In this document: one piece after another, positions 35,778 through 45,246 of the stretch
Layout: every line of letters starts with the position of its first letter
Position numbering within the stretch: position 1 is the stretch's first letter
From: JAPUME01 sp027294185
GTDB lineage: Bacteria; Acidobacteriota; Terriglobia; UBA7540; JAPUME01
NCBI GenBank assembly: GCA_963555835.3
Contig: CAUVWZ020000002.1
Coordinates: 124,001 to 188,000 of the forward strand
Length of the DNA: 64,000 nucleotides
Direction of reading: 5' to 3'
Made by a program: the position numbers and the translations under genes
The notes under the pieces: generated by a model
Told to the model about the DNA's origin: nothing
The model's input: the letters and a program-made list of their open reading frames with translations, nothing else
The model's database searches: none

Positions 35778-37105
35778 GCTTTGGCTCCCGGCTTGACCAA
35801 GCGAATCCGCCCGGTGAGTAGCGCCTGCATCATGCCTTGCTTGATTGCCTTGGTCTTGTCGCGGCGGCGCTCCAGGGCGGCGATTTCGGCGTCCATGTCC
35901 GAGAGGACAGCGGCGATGGCCCTTTGCTCAGCCACCTGTGGTGCGGGGACGGGCACTGATCCAATGTCACCCATGTTTATCTTCTTTGGAGAAGCGTTCA
36001 CGAGCGATCTTGCCTCAAGATCCTCAACGAATTGTCTGCTCTTTGTGTAGCAGTAGAGGTAACGTGCATCCACGTTTCCCTTCATTTTCAGCAAAGCTAG
36101 GCTGACGTAGATGCTGGCATCAATATCCCAATCGATTAGCTTCGTATCACCCAATGCACCAATGCGGGTAAGGAGGATATTATCCTTCTCTGGTTTGCAT
36201 CTCTTAATCAAGCGACTGTGTTCTTCTACTGAAATGAATTTGGGGTTATTGAAATTGCCACCTGTAACGTTTTCTACGCTGTAAAAAGGAACTCCATCAG
36301 CTACATATCGCGGTGTGAAATGTGTCCCATCCGTAATTGAAGCACACAGCTCTCCAAGACTTTTTGTCTCCCACCCCCCCTCGAACCCAGGCAGGCGGGT
36401 CTTGCCGGTGAGGAGTTGTTGCATGGCGGCCTTCTTAATGGCTCGCTTCTTGGCGACCAGCTTGTCCAGCGCCCCGATTAATTCATCCACATCCGACAAC
36501 GCCCCCGCGATCTCCCTCTGCTCGGGAGGGGGAGGTAGAGATACCGTGAGCTTCTCGAATCTTTTCCTTTGTATACCAGTTGCGGTAGATCCCGTGGAGT
36601 TTGCAGAAAGCAGATTCTGAAAAGCCTGTGACATCATCACTTGAAACAGATACCCGCTGATGCCTCGTTCCGGATTGATCTTTAGCAGAATTGTACGTTG
36701 GCTCAAGATGTACTTTCTGTTGTCCGGGATCAGTGCCACGTTTCCGAGAGGCGCTTCCGTGGTTATTACGATGTCGTTTTTCTTGGCGTCACCACTGGTC
36801 ATCCACCGCTTATACAGTGCTTCGGAGCCGAAATAAGTCCCGTCCTCGAAGTTGATATATCCCATTTTGACATTCCGCGCTGACAAAGCAGGGATTCCGC
36901 CTCCCCCCCAATCCATTCCCAACTTTCGAGGCGTTCGCCCACGATAGTCTATTATGTTTTGCGACACCTGAGAGATTGGTAGCACCTCCCACGCTTCAGG
37001 AATCACTCCCACTTCGGTCCGCTTGTACCCGGCAGGAACTACGACCGCATCATCGGCGTGTGCCCCCACCGGTTCCGGTTGTGTCGCTTTCGTACTCATC
37101 ACCAC
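35774..37105 (-). CDS. hsdS: Type I restriction specificity subunit
   Basis: The 443-aa protein has the two target-recognition domains and two conserved helices expected: the first TRD from about residue 30 (GVIPEAWEVLPISQVSQNII), a central helix (LPPPPEQREIAGALSDVDEL), the second TRD (GFEGGWETKSLGELCASITD), and a distal helix (PAPQVAEQRAIAAVLSDMDA). Each TRD reads half of a bipartite DNA site; the sequence recognised cannot be predicted. Start overlaps the hsdM end by 7 bp. Part of hsdM-hsdS-hsdR operon. Confidence 0.9.
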   Translation of the reverse strand: MVMSTKATQPEPVGAHADDAVVVPAGYKRTEVGVIPEAWEVLPISQVSQNIIDYRGRTPRKLGMDWGGGGIPALSARNVKMGYINFEDGTYFGSEALYKRWMTSGDAKKNDIVITTEAPLGNVALIPDNRKYILSQRTILLKINPERGISGYLFQVMMSQAFQNLLSANSTGSTATGIQRKRFEKLTVSLPPPPEQREIAGALSDVDELIGALDKLVAKKRAIKKAAMQQLLTGKTRLPGFEGGWETKSLGELCASITDGTHFTPRYVADGVPFYSVENVTGGNFNNPKFISVEEHSRLIKRCKPEKDNILLTRIGALGDTKLIDWDIDASIYVSLALLKMKGNVDARYLYCYTKSRQFVEDLEARSLVNASPKKINMGDIGSVPVPAPQVAEQRAIAAVLSDMDAEIAALERRRDKTKAIKQGMMQALLTGRIRLVKPGAKA

Positions 37106-39527
37106 ACGAGCCCCATTTTATTCAGGTGTGCTTCCACTTTCGAGCTCAATTCATCCACCTGCTGCTCCAGTTCCGGCAAGGTGGCAGCATAGCGCTCTTC
37201 CAACTCCTTTACTCTCCCAGCCAACCCTTGAATGAGGCGCTGGACCTCACCCTCAAAGGAGGCCTGGATTGCGGCAAACCACTTGTCGCTGACCACGAGA
37301 GTCTTGATCTCTGTTTCAGTGAGCTTGTCGTACCGGGCCAGCACCTTGGTGTCGAGCGCCGTTTGGGTTCCATTGACAGCTTTCTTGGCATCGGATTCGG
37401 CTTCCACCAGTTCCAGGCAACGTGATAGGGCCGCTTCTTCATCATCGCTTTCGGATTCGTTTTTGATGGCCTTAAGTCGATCTTTGATAGCCGCCTTGGT
37501 TACGGAGCCCTTCTCATTCTTCGCGTCTTTAAGCAGGTCTTCCTCGCCGCTGTGCTCCTCGACAAACTCCTCCAGGTCCCGAGCGGCTTCATCCTTCTTC
37601 ACTTCCAGCGCTTCGATGGCGGTTTGCTCGGCGGCAAAGTAACGGGCAACGATCAACGCGGGAGGAATCAAGTCCATCTTGTACTTATTGCGCTTGATGG
37701 TGAGGTCGGGCGTCTCCTTGATCTTCTTCTCTTTGTCCTCGATGATCGCTCGCGGCTTGGCGGCCTCCACCCACCCGTCGGAAGCGATAAGGTACACATC
37801 GTCCTGCATGGTCTCATCCCAGTAGTCCATCAATCGCTGATAGGCGTCGTAATTGTTCAGCAGAGGGAGATCGGTAAAGCGTACGAGTAAGTCCTCCGAA
37901 AGAGTGTGAATGACCTCTTTGGTTTTGTTCCTTCCTTAAGGCCGTTGAGCAGCGGCTCGTGAGCAGTTTTCCACTGCTCGAAGATGCCAGTCACTTTTTC
38001 CGAGTAGGTCTTAAACTCCGGGTGCGCGAAGATGGTGGGCTTGACCTGCTGAGTTTCCACTTTGGCGCGGTTGTAGCCGAGACGGTCGCCCGGCTCAAAA
38101 AGCTCCGCTCGGAGTGAGGGAAAGACCTGCCAGTAGGGTTCCAGGTTATCAATGTCGCGGTCGGGAATACCGCCGCGCAGATGGCCGTCGAGATCATGCA
38201 GGTCTTCGGGCTCGGAGGAGTCAATATAGCGGGGAATGTTGAGATTGTAGTCGTTGGCGGGGCTGGCAACCTCAGCCACCGGCACCATGCGGGAGTAGCG
38301 CGGCAACCCAATCTGATTGTTGAATACATCCACGATCTTGTGAATGTCCTGAGAGCGCAGGCGGTTCTTGTTGCCATCTTTGATGAAACCCTTGCTGGCA
38401 TCGATCATGAAGATGCCGGTACGGGCGTGGGCGTGCTCCTTATCGATGAAAACGATGCAGGCCGGGATGCTGGTGCCGTAGAAGAGATTGGGAGGCAGGC
38501 CGATTATGCCCTTGATCAGGCCGCGCTTGATGAGGTTCTTGCGGATGTCCGCTTCCTTGTTGCCACGGAAGAGCACACCGTGGGGAAGGATCATCGCCCC
38601 CTTGCCGGTGCTCTTGAGCGACTTAATGAGGTGGAGCAAAAAGGCGTAGTCGCCGTTTTTGGCCGGGGGCACTCCGTAGTCGAAGCGTTTGAACTCGTCG
38701 TTGACCGGGTCGAGGCCACTGGACCAAGCCTTAGTGGAGAACGGCGGATTGGCTACGGCAAAGTCGAAGGTCTTGAGGCTACTGTCGGAGTTCTTGAAGT
38801 AGGGGGCCGAGAGGGTGTTGTCTCTCCAGAGCTCGGCGGTCGGTTGGCCGTGCAGGAACATGTTCATCTTCGCCAGTGCCCAGGTGGCGTTGTCGTTTTC
38901 CTGGCCATAAATAGAAATATCAACGGGGGCCTCATCGTGAACCTTCAGCAACAAAGACCCTGATCCGCAAGTGGGGTCGTACACGGTTTGATCAGTGCGT
39001 GCTGCCTGGCCCACGCCAACCACTTTGGCCATGATGCGGGAGACCTCGGCGGGAGTGTAGAACTGCCCTTTGCTCTTGCCCGACTCGGTAGCGAAGTGCC
39101 GCATCAGGTACTCGTAGGCGTCGCCCAGGAGGTCATCGCCTTCGGCCCGGTTGGCGCGTAAGTCAAGGTCATTGAAGATCGCCACCAGCTTGGAAAGGCG
39201 ATCCTGCATCTCCTTGCCCCTGCCGAGCTTGGTTTCGTCGTTGAAGTCGGCGACATCGATAACGCCTTTTAGTTCGTTGGCCTCGGCGAGCTTGGTGATG
39301 ATCTTGTTGATCTTGTCGCCGATCTCCTTGTCACCCTTGAGCCTGACCATGTCGGCGAAGCTGCCGCCTGCGGGGACATCGATCAAGGTATCCGCCTTGT
39401 CGGAGACGTACTTCATGAATAGCAGCGTCAGGATGTAATCCTTGTACTGCGAGGCGTCCATTCCGCCGCGAAGTTCGTCACAGCTACTCCAGAGCGAGCT
39501 GTAAAGTTGGGACTTCTTTAGCGCCAT
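37099..39527 (-). pseudogene. hsdM: Type I restriction methylase subunit, frameshifted
   Basis: The first frame (39527 to 37857) gives the N6-adenine methylase: DPTCGSGSL at 184-192 (SAM motif) and NPPF at 260-263 (catalytic motif). It then runs into a nonsense tail after EGTKPK. The second frame continues from KEVIHTLSEDLLVRFTDLPL into a helical C-terminal region (LMDYWDETMQDDVYLIASDG) ending at 37099. One missing base near 37920 would give a normal protein of about 809 residues. If real, modification is impaired and an active HsdR would be toxic, so the operon may be off or the base may be a sequencing slip. Confidence 0.85.
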
Positions 39528-39881
39528 TCGTGACCAGTCTTGAGTGAAGTTTTGCTTGGGTAACCCGGCAAATTATAGCGGATGAAGCAAGAAACTGATA
39601 ATCGAAAGAGAGAAATGAAAATCGTGTGACCGACCAAATTTCAGTAGGGTGAGTATGGGGGTTCTGCTGCCATAGATGGGCCAACGGCGTACATTGCCGA
39701 GCTAGTGGGGTTGCAGGCGCATGGGAATCCCCTATTTCTCCTACGGCTCGAATGTATGTACGGAGAGATTGCATGAGTGGGTGACTTCCGCGCAACCACT
39801 ATGCGCCACTCGGCTCTCTGATCACCACCTATGTTTTCATGATATGCGCCTATACAAGGGCCATTTCGGTCCTTGGAACCG
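39528..39881. other. Gene-free stretch upstream of hsdM
   Basis: 354 bp. Must hold the promoter of the restriction operon (minus strand); AT-rich near 39560-39640. No repeat or small gene supported. Confidence 0.4.
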
Positions 39882-40949
39882 TCACGCATGAGCTCGCGCT
39901 TTCGACCTCCCAACCGATTTTCTGGGTTTATGGTGCCGCAAGGTTTCAAGTTTTTTCTGCAGTCTCTTGTATCGAACCCGCGCCGCGTGCGCGGTCTTAA
40001 AGCTTATTACGCCCAACCTTCTGCATTTTTTCCGGACGACCTCCCAAAACGCCATTTTCCCGTGAGGCGGAACGCCACCCAGTCTTCTAACAACCCCATA
40101 CAGAATCTCGTCCGTTTCGTCGATCAGCGTGGCTTTATTCCGTCGAAGTAGTTCATTAGTGCGACGATAAATATCACGGAAATCTTTCCACGTCACATTC
40201 TGAGCCAATATGTCTATTGTAATCAGGCCGATTGGTTGCAACACAGACATTGCCTTCAGCCTCTGTCCTAGTCTCCATCGTGGCAATGTCGGGTGAAGCG
40301 GGGTCAATACGTGTATGACCAGCTCCGGTTGGGAAAAACCCGTATATTCTGTGGCCCTCCTTAAGAGGGTTTCAAACGTGGCAAGCGGCGTACCCCTGTC
40401 CACTGGGAGGACACGGGTCCACTTATCGCCAGGGTTGACATAAGTGATTGTCCTCCTTTCAAGGCCACAACGGACAATACTGCGGGTATGCTTCTGGAAT
40501 TCTCGGCCCTTTGTGATCCAATCTCGATAGGCACAGTCATAAGCCCTCTTACCCGTCCGAATGGCAGAACTTTTCTTGCCTTCTCGCTCAAGCCACAAGG
40601 TTGCCTCTTCATAGTCCGTGAATGGAGGATCGGGACTCCCGAATATCTTGCGTCTGACTGCACAAACCTCTGACTTAATCAGGTCTAGCATCTGTTCGCT
40701 CATGACTAGTCGATCCGTGGACCACCGCATTTCATCCCACGTCCTGTCTATTTCCCTCGATGCGCCTCCTCCGGCAGCCCGAGTAAGCCACCCAGCTAAG
40801 CGGATACACGTAGCTAGGTCTTCGTACCCGAAGATACCCGACTTCTTGAGCTCTTCGGTGTAATACCTGGTGGCTTCTTCAACCATGAATTCGGGCAAGT
40901 CAGGTGGTCTTCCGGCACGCACACTTTCTTCAAATTCCTTCCGGTCCAT
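39882..40949 (-). CDS. Hypothetical protein (355 aa)
   Basis: ATG at 40949 is chosen because AGGAGG sits 5 bp upstream; a longer start at 40994 has none. The product begins MDRKEFEESVRAGRPPDLPE, is rich in charged helices, and ends in a basic tail (RYKRLQKKLETLRHHKPRKS). A beta-strand region lies near TYVNPGDKWTRVLPVDRGTP. I do not recognise the family. Divergent from the small regulator at 41042, sharing a 92-bp promoter region. Confidence 0.55.
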   Translation of the reverse strand: MDRKEFEESVRAGRPPDLPEFMVEEATRYYTEELKKSGIFGYEDLATCIRLAGWLTRAAGGGASREIDRTWDEMRWSTDRLVMSEQMLDLIKSEVCAVRRKIFGSPDPPFTDYEEATLWLEREGKKSSAIRTGKRAYDCAYRDWITKGREFQKHTRSIVRCGLERRTITYVNPGDKWTRVLPVDRGTPLATFETLLRRATEYTGFSQPELVIHVLTPLHPTLPRWRLGQRLKAMSVLQPIGLITIDILAQNVTWKDFRDIYRRTNELLRRNKATLIDETDEILYGVVRRLGGVPPHGKMAFWEVVRKKCRRLGVISFKTAHAARVRYKRLQKKLETLRHHKPRKSVGRSKARAHA

Positions 40950-41041
40950 GTAGTCCTCCTGGCTGCTGAACGTTTTGGGTAATATGTCGTTCAAATGTTA
41001 GCGTCAACGGGTGCATTCAACAATGTTTTTGAGGAGGCGTT

Positions 41042-41278
41042 TTGCCGGGACTACGAAAACTTAGGCGGTTGGCAGGACTGACCCAGCAACGATTGGCACA
41101 CCTCAGCGGCGTCGATCGTTCTTCGATTAGCTTGGCGGAGACGGGTCAGATTCACCTAACAGACGAAAAAGAGACTGAGATGCGCACGGTATTGCTCCGT
41201 GCAATCCGCAGCCGAAAAAAGCACGTGGAGAAGCTCTTGGCTAATGTGTGCGGGCAAGCGCAGTCAAATTCTGACTAA
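41042..41278 (+). CDS. XRE-type helix-turn-helix regulator (78 aa)
   Basis: TTG start at 41042, chosen for GAGGAGG at 41031-41037. The N-terminal half is a standard XRE domain (LRKLRRLAGLTQQRLAHLSG, VDRSSISLAETGQ). The tail is a basic helix. Probably represses itself or the divergent gene, as in mobile elements. Confidence 0.7.
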   Translation: MPGLRKLRRLAGLTQQRLAHLSGVDRSSISLAETGQIHLTDEKETEMRTVLLRAIRSRKKHVEKLLANVCGQAQSNSD

Positions 41279-41340
41279 TAAGGGCCCTCATGCCAGCGCG
41301 GGCCCACCATGATCTTGCGGCTGTTCACCCACGGAGGACT

Positions 41341-41868
41341 ATGAGCCACAAAAAAGAACTCACGACAAATCTTCCCGACCCTGAGGAGAGCTATTGCATT
41401 CCTATGCAAGAAGTAAGGGAAATTCGTGAAACGACTGACAACAATCGTAAATGGGCACCCACAGCCACGGAAAATCCCCGGCCACTTGTCCCTGAACAGC
41501 AATGCGAGGCAACGTGCGTCGCCCATAAGATCACATTTCAGAAACTCTACAACCGAAACGTCTTGGTGCTTACTTTCCAGCTTTTGGACGAGCAATACCC
41601 GGGCGTGCGACTCCAACGATACCTCCCCGTTTCCAAGCGAGCCGGACGCAGTTCCGCGTATTACCGCGAGTGGGTGATCGCCAACGCCGGCATCCTTCCC
41701 CGACGCGGCGATCGACTCAGTCCGAAGAAATTCCACGGCAAGCTCTTCCGGGTCGAGGTAAAGACCGTCCGCTCAGGATGGCACGGTCGACCACTTCCCG
41801 AAACCCTCTGCTACTCGAAAGTGGCGGCTGTTCTCGAACTTTTGGTGACGAATGAATCAATTCAATAA
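41341..41868 (+). CDS. Hypothetical protein of the integrative element (175 aa)
   Basis: ATG 41341 follows GGAGG closely (3 bp); an upstream in-frame start at 41290 lacks a site. Residues 60-130 are mixed alpha/beta (KITFQKLYNRNVLVLTFQLL, DEQYPGVRLQRYLPVSKRAG, SSAYYREWVIAN). It resembles small proteins of integrative elements that may bind DNA ends, but no family is recognised. 62 bp after the XRE gene, same strand. Confidence 0.45.
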   Translation: MSHKKELTTNLPDPEESYCIPMQEVREIRETTDNNRKWAPTATENPRPLVPEQQCEATCVAHKITFQKLYNRNVLVLTFQLLDEQYPGVRLQRYLPVSKRAGRSSAYYREWVIANAGILPRRGDRLSPKKFHGKLFRVEVKTVRSGWHGRPLPETLCYSKVAAVLELLVTNESIQ

Positions 41869-42167
41869 CGTGACAACGACTATTCACAACTTCTCTGGCA
41901 GCTTGGGCTTGTAGCCGCCTTCACTGGTGTTGGTGGTGGTGCTGGTGGTGGTGATGGTGAAGGGGGAGATTAGAGGTAATGGAGCTCAAGATTTAGAAGG
42001 GCAATTATTGCCTGATGGGCTGGATAAATTATCGGATTTTCCTGGACCCGCAGCCTGTCGGCCAGGCACTGGCGAAAACACACAGTCACTCAACCAGTGG
42101 GCCCGGCCAGTAGCTTCAAAAGGTTCCTGACCGGGCCCACAGGCGGACTCTATACTGAAACACTAGC
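41869..42167. other. Gene-free stretch with GGT-rich low complexity
   Basis: 299 bp. A run of ggtggtg-type triplets at 41930-41960 is simple-sequence DNA. Inverted copies of cctgaccgggccca-like sequence near 42095-42140 (gggcccggcc and gaccgggccc) may form a hairpin. No gene seen. Confidence 0.4.
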
Positions 42168-42543
42168 ATGAAATCAAACGGCGCCACAACGGTACGGAAG
42201 CGACCTGCCCAAGTCCAAGAATCAGACCATCCGGGTCGCCGGCCCGGCATGGATGGCCGAAAACTCTTGAAGTCAGAGGACGTGGCCGAGCTTACTGGAC
42301 TCTCAACTGAAACCTTGGCCAAGTGGAGCAAGCGAAGGCGATTTTCTGGGCGCGGCTCCCCCGCTCCGTGACAGGCTGCTAGGAGCCGAAGAGGCAGCTC
42401 CGCTTCTTAGTGTAAATCCGCGATGGCTCTACCGCCATTTGCGACGCCCTCCTTTCACCCGGCGGCTTTCACGTAAAGTCCTCCGGTTTAGCGAGGTTGG
42501 GATGCGCAGGTATCTCGCCCAGAAACAGACGGCTTATTCTTGA
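42168..42543 (+). pseudogene. Double MerR/excisionase-type DNA-binding protein, frameshifted
   Basis: The first frame holds one helix-turn-helix, LLKSEDVAELTGLSTETLAK then WSKRRRF. One frame later a second similar domain follows (LLGAEEAAPLLSVNPRWLYR, FTRRLSRKVLRFSEVGMRRY), ending in TGA at 42543. That stop overlaps the TTG start of the next gene by 4 bp, so the second frame is genuinely used. A single indel near 42335 would join them. A role in excision or regulation of the element is likely. Confidence 0.5.
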
Positions 42544-42947
42544 AAGCGAAACGAGAAAACCAAAGAGAACTGGATGAGGGGATGTCACGATATCGCTGCC
42601 GACTGTGTGGCGATCCGTTACCGGCTGGATTTCCCGGTCTCTTCCATCGTCATTGTCTGATTGTAGACAAGAGGTGGAGGACGCAAGAGCAGCGTCGGGG
42701 TGAAAAAGAGAAATTCGCAAGATGGCTAAGTCGGCAAAAATGCACCCGGTGCGGCACTAAGCTCGGACAAAATCCGAATCACGATCGGCAACTCATCCAG
42801 AAGATACCCGGTGAAGCTTCACGGGGCACCTTAAAGCTACGGAAAGCTTCCGGCCCAAGAAAATGTACCCAAGAGATGTCTGAGATCGATAGGACCCAGC
42901 GACAGGCTCAGAAAAAGGCAGGGCCTTCTTCAGAAGGAAATGAATGA
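42540..42947 (+). CDS. Small zinc-ribbon-like protein
   Basis: Starts at TTG 42540 by overlap with the upstream stop; ATG 42582 is an alternative. Cysteine pairs CRLC, HRHC and CTRC with intervening basic helices suggest a zinc finger. The C-terminal 50 residues are polar and probably disordered. Its stop overlaps the next start (ATGA). Function unknown, likely DNA-binding. Confidence 0.5.
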   Translation: MKAKRENQRELDEGMSRYRCRLCGDPLPAGFPGLFHRHCLIVDKRWRTQEQRRGEKEKFARWLSRQKCTRCGTKLGQNPNHDRQLIQKIPGEASRGTLKLRKASGPRKCTQEMSEIDRTQRQAQKKAGPSSEGNE

Positions 42948-43201
42948 GCGTCGGGCCAGAGGCTGCACAGATGCAATACGAAATCATTGACTGCAATACC
43001 CTTGCCGAGAGATGGGATCTGCCTGTAAGCTGGGTGCGTGACGGCGTTCGCGCTCGCACACCCGATCCTATTCCGCACGTCAAACTGGGGCGGTATGTCC
43101 GCTTCGAGTGGAAAAGCCCGGAACTGGGGGAGTGGTGGGCGCGTCACCGCGTCACGCCAAACAGGAACAGGGGCGAGTCACAAAAGGAGATACGACCATG
43201 A
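42944..43201 (+). CDS. Excisionase-like DNA-binding protein (85 aa)
   Basis: Contains DCNTLAERWDLPVSWVRDGV then IPHVKLGRYVRFEW, the helix-turn-helix plus wing pattern of MerR-type excisionases (recombination directionality factors). It overlaps both neighbours by 4 bp, forming an operon with the integrase. Expected role: bend att DNA and promote excision. Confidence 0.7.
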   Translation: MSVGPEAAQMQYEIIDCNTLAERWDLPVSWVRDGVRARTPDPIPHVKLGRYVRFEWKSPELGEWWARHRVTPNRNRGESQKEIRP

Positions 43202-44349
43202 CTCGAACCCAAACAGGCTATATCTACAAAAACAAAGGTTCCTGGTATGTCCGCTTTTACCAGGATGAAGTACAACCGAGCGGAGAAGTGCGGCGCAGAC
43301 AGCGGGCCGTGCGGTTGGCCCCGATCTGTCCGGACTACCGTTCGAAGAAATCGGTGGAGCCGTTGAGGGATGAACTGTTCGCAAAGCTCAAGCTCAATTC
43401 GCCGCGGTACAACATCGCCAGCACCATGACCCTAACCCAATTCGCCCACAGCCATTACTTGCCTCGAATTGAAACCCAACTCAGACCATCTGTTTCCAGC
43501 ACCCACACATATAACTGGCGGAAACAGGTCGAACCTCTTTGCGGGCATATTCGCTTGAGAGACTTCCGGACTTGCGACGGCCAGCGTGTTCTGGACGAAC
43601 TGGCCAAGCGTAGTTTGAGAAGCAATACCTTGAGGAGACTCAAGAGCCTGTTGAGTGGAATCTTCTCAGAGGCGATCCGCCAAGGGGCGCTGGACGGCAC
43701 CAACCCCATGCGCGAGGTCCGCATCCCGACCAATCAAGCTCCGGCACCGATACCAACTCACGCATACTCGCTCGAAGATATACGGCGGATGCTGTTTGTC
43801 TTGGGGGAGCCGGAACGGACCATCCTAGCAACTTTCGCTTTTACGGGCATGCGCAAAGGTGAGGTTGCGGCCTTGCGATGGGAGCACTGGCATGACGGCG
43901 CTTTGTGGATCGAACAGTCGGCTTGGCGCGGCCATTTCACCGAGCCGAAGTCGCCGAAAAGCAAGGCTCCCGTGCGGATCATCGCACCCCTTGCGGAGAT
44001 GCTCGAAGCGCACCGCAACGGAAAGACTAAGGGTCTCGTGTTCAGTTCAAGCTTGGGGACGCCGCTCAGTCTCGACAACCTAGCTCGCCGCGTCATTCGG
44101 CCCAGGCTCGAAAAGGCGAATATTGCGTGGCACGGTTGGCATGCTTTCCGGCGCGGACTCGCAACCCGCCTCAAACAGGACGGTGTGGATGACAAGTCGA
44201 TCCAAGCGGTCCTGCGCCATGCCAGCTATAGTGTGACACTGAACAGCTATGTTCTTGCAGTTCCGGCGTCCGTTGAGAAGGCGATGGAACGGTATGAACA
44301 GCAAGTATGCACCATGTATGCACCCGATTCGAAGGTCAGGGTTGTCTAA
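43198..44349 (+). CDS. Tyrosine integrase adjacent to tRNA-Arg
   Basis: ATG 43198 follows AAAGGAG and overlaps the excisionase stop. The 383-aa protein has an N-terminal arm-binding domain (YKNKGSWYVRFYQDE), a core-binding SAM-like domain, and the catalytic set: Arg in FTGMRKGEVAAL, His/Arg in HAFRRGLATRL, His in RHASYS and Tyr in LNSYVLAV. All key residues are present. Its stop is 14 bp from the tRNA-Arg 3' end, the usual position for an integrase that inserted into that tRNA. Confidence 0.9.
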   Translation: MTRTQTGYIYKNKGSWYVRFYQDEVQPSGEVRRRQRAVRLAPICPDYRSKKSVEPLRDELFAKLKLNSPRYNIASTMTLTQFAHSHYLPRIETQLRPSVSSTHTYNWRKQVEPLCGHIRLRDFRTCDGQRVLDELAKRSLRSNTLRRLKSLLSGIFSEAIRQGALDGTNPMREVRIPTNQAPAPIPTHAYSLEDIRRMLFVLGEPERTILATFAFTGMRKGEVAALRWEHWHDGALWIEQSAWRGHFTEPKSPKSKAPVRIIAPLAEMLEAHRNGKTKGLVFSSSLGTPLSLDNLARRVIRPRLEKANIAWHGWHAFRRGLATRLKQDGVDDKSIQAVLRHASYSVTLNSYVLAVPASVEKAMERYEQQVCTMYAPDSKVRVV

Positions 44350-44363
44350 GTCATTGAAAGAAG

Positions 44364-44440
<77 letters not shown>

Positions 44441-44532
44441 ACAACAAGCTTACATCAGATTCGCCGCCGGAATTAAGGGTTTTGTCCTCCGCCGGGATGG
44501 TTTTAGTGGCCTTTTCCCGACCCGATTTCATG

Positions 44533-44538
44533 GTATAC
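44533..44538 (+). promoter_or_regulatory. Likely -10 box before the membrane-protein gene
   Basis: TATACT 80 bp upstream of the ATG at 44618. No strong -35 box is visible; a GGAGG lies at 44603-44607. Confidence 0.35.
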
Positions 44539-44617
44539 TACGCGGGCTTCCTGCCCGTCAGTTGAGTGTAAAAAGAAGCAAACCTCGTAGGTCATTTCAG
44601 CCCGGAGGACGGTCTGT

Positions 44618-45097
44618 ATGTCGAATCGAGCCGTGTTTGTTGCGTCGTTTCTCATTGCGACGGTGATTTTATTCGCCGCCTTCTCCCTGACCCAACTCTT
44701 CTACTTCCACCTTTTCGAGTCGTTGATCTACGTGCTCATCGCCCTGATGGTCTTTTACGGCGAAAATCGGTACAGCTACATGCTGGGGATTGTCGTGCCC
44801 TCCTTCTGGCTCCTGATGGAGTTGGTAATGGGATATTTCCGGGATGATGTGGCAAACTTCCTTCTCGTGATTACCCGCCAGACGGTACTCAGTTATGATT
44901 CCGCCTTGCACGGTGCGGTGTCGATGCTGAGCGCTATTTTGCTTTTCTACAGCGTACGGGTTTACCGGCGGGAGGTTGGTCGAACCGGATTGGGGAAGAG
45001 CCTGGCGGTGAGCGGCGGAGTCGCAGCGATCTATTACGCGATTCTTCTTTACTGGTACACCTTTGGCATTTCGCAGGGCCGGGCACTCCCGTTGTAG
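44618..45097 (+). CDS. Hypothetical four- or five-helix membrane protein
   Basis: The 159-aa product is almost entirely membrane helices: ASFLIATVILFAAFSLTQLF, LIYVLIALMVFYGENRYSYM, GIVVPSFWLLMELVMGYF, AVSMLSAILLFYSVRVY and GGVAAIYYAILLYWYTFG. The start is supported by GGAGG with good spacing. No family is recognised. It lies between two tRNA genes in apparently native chromosome. Confidence 0.6.
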   Translation: MSNRAVFVASFLIATVILFAAFSLTQLFYFHLFESLIYVLIALMVFYGENRYSYMLGIVVPSFWLLMELVMGYFRDDVANFLLVITRQTVLSYDSALHGAVSMLSAILLFYSVRVYRREVGRTGLGKSLAVSGGVAAIYYAILLYWYTFGISQGRALPL

Positions 45098-45103
45098 TCC
45101 TGA

Positions 45104-45139
45104 TCGCCCAAGCCGCCCAAGTTACCCAAGTTGCCCAAG
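45104..45139. repeat. Four tandem 9-bp units
   Basis: Four units of the form nnCCCAAGY (cgcccaagc, cgcccaagt, tacccaagt, tgcccaagt) just after the membrane-protein gene. A simple microsatellite-like repeat. Confidence 0.8.
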
Positions 45140-45246
45140 TCAGTAGCCGGTTCCGGTACCACGGAACAGGAAATCCCCAAGTGTCCCTCCCTCCAGAAAT
45201 CCCCTGGCGCCTGTCGGTGCATCGCCGTTCTTTTTCCTGATTAGAT

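Noticed and set aside
41930..41962. GGT-rich repeats considered as a CRISPR or tandem array
   Set aside because: Simple-sequence DNA without regular spacers; no cas genes in the window.
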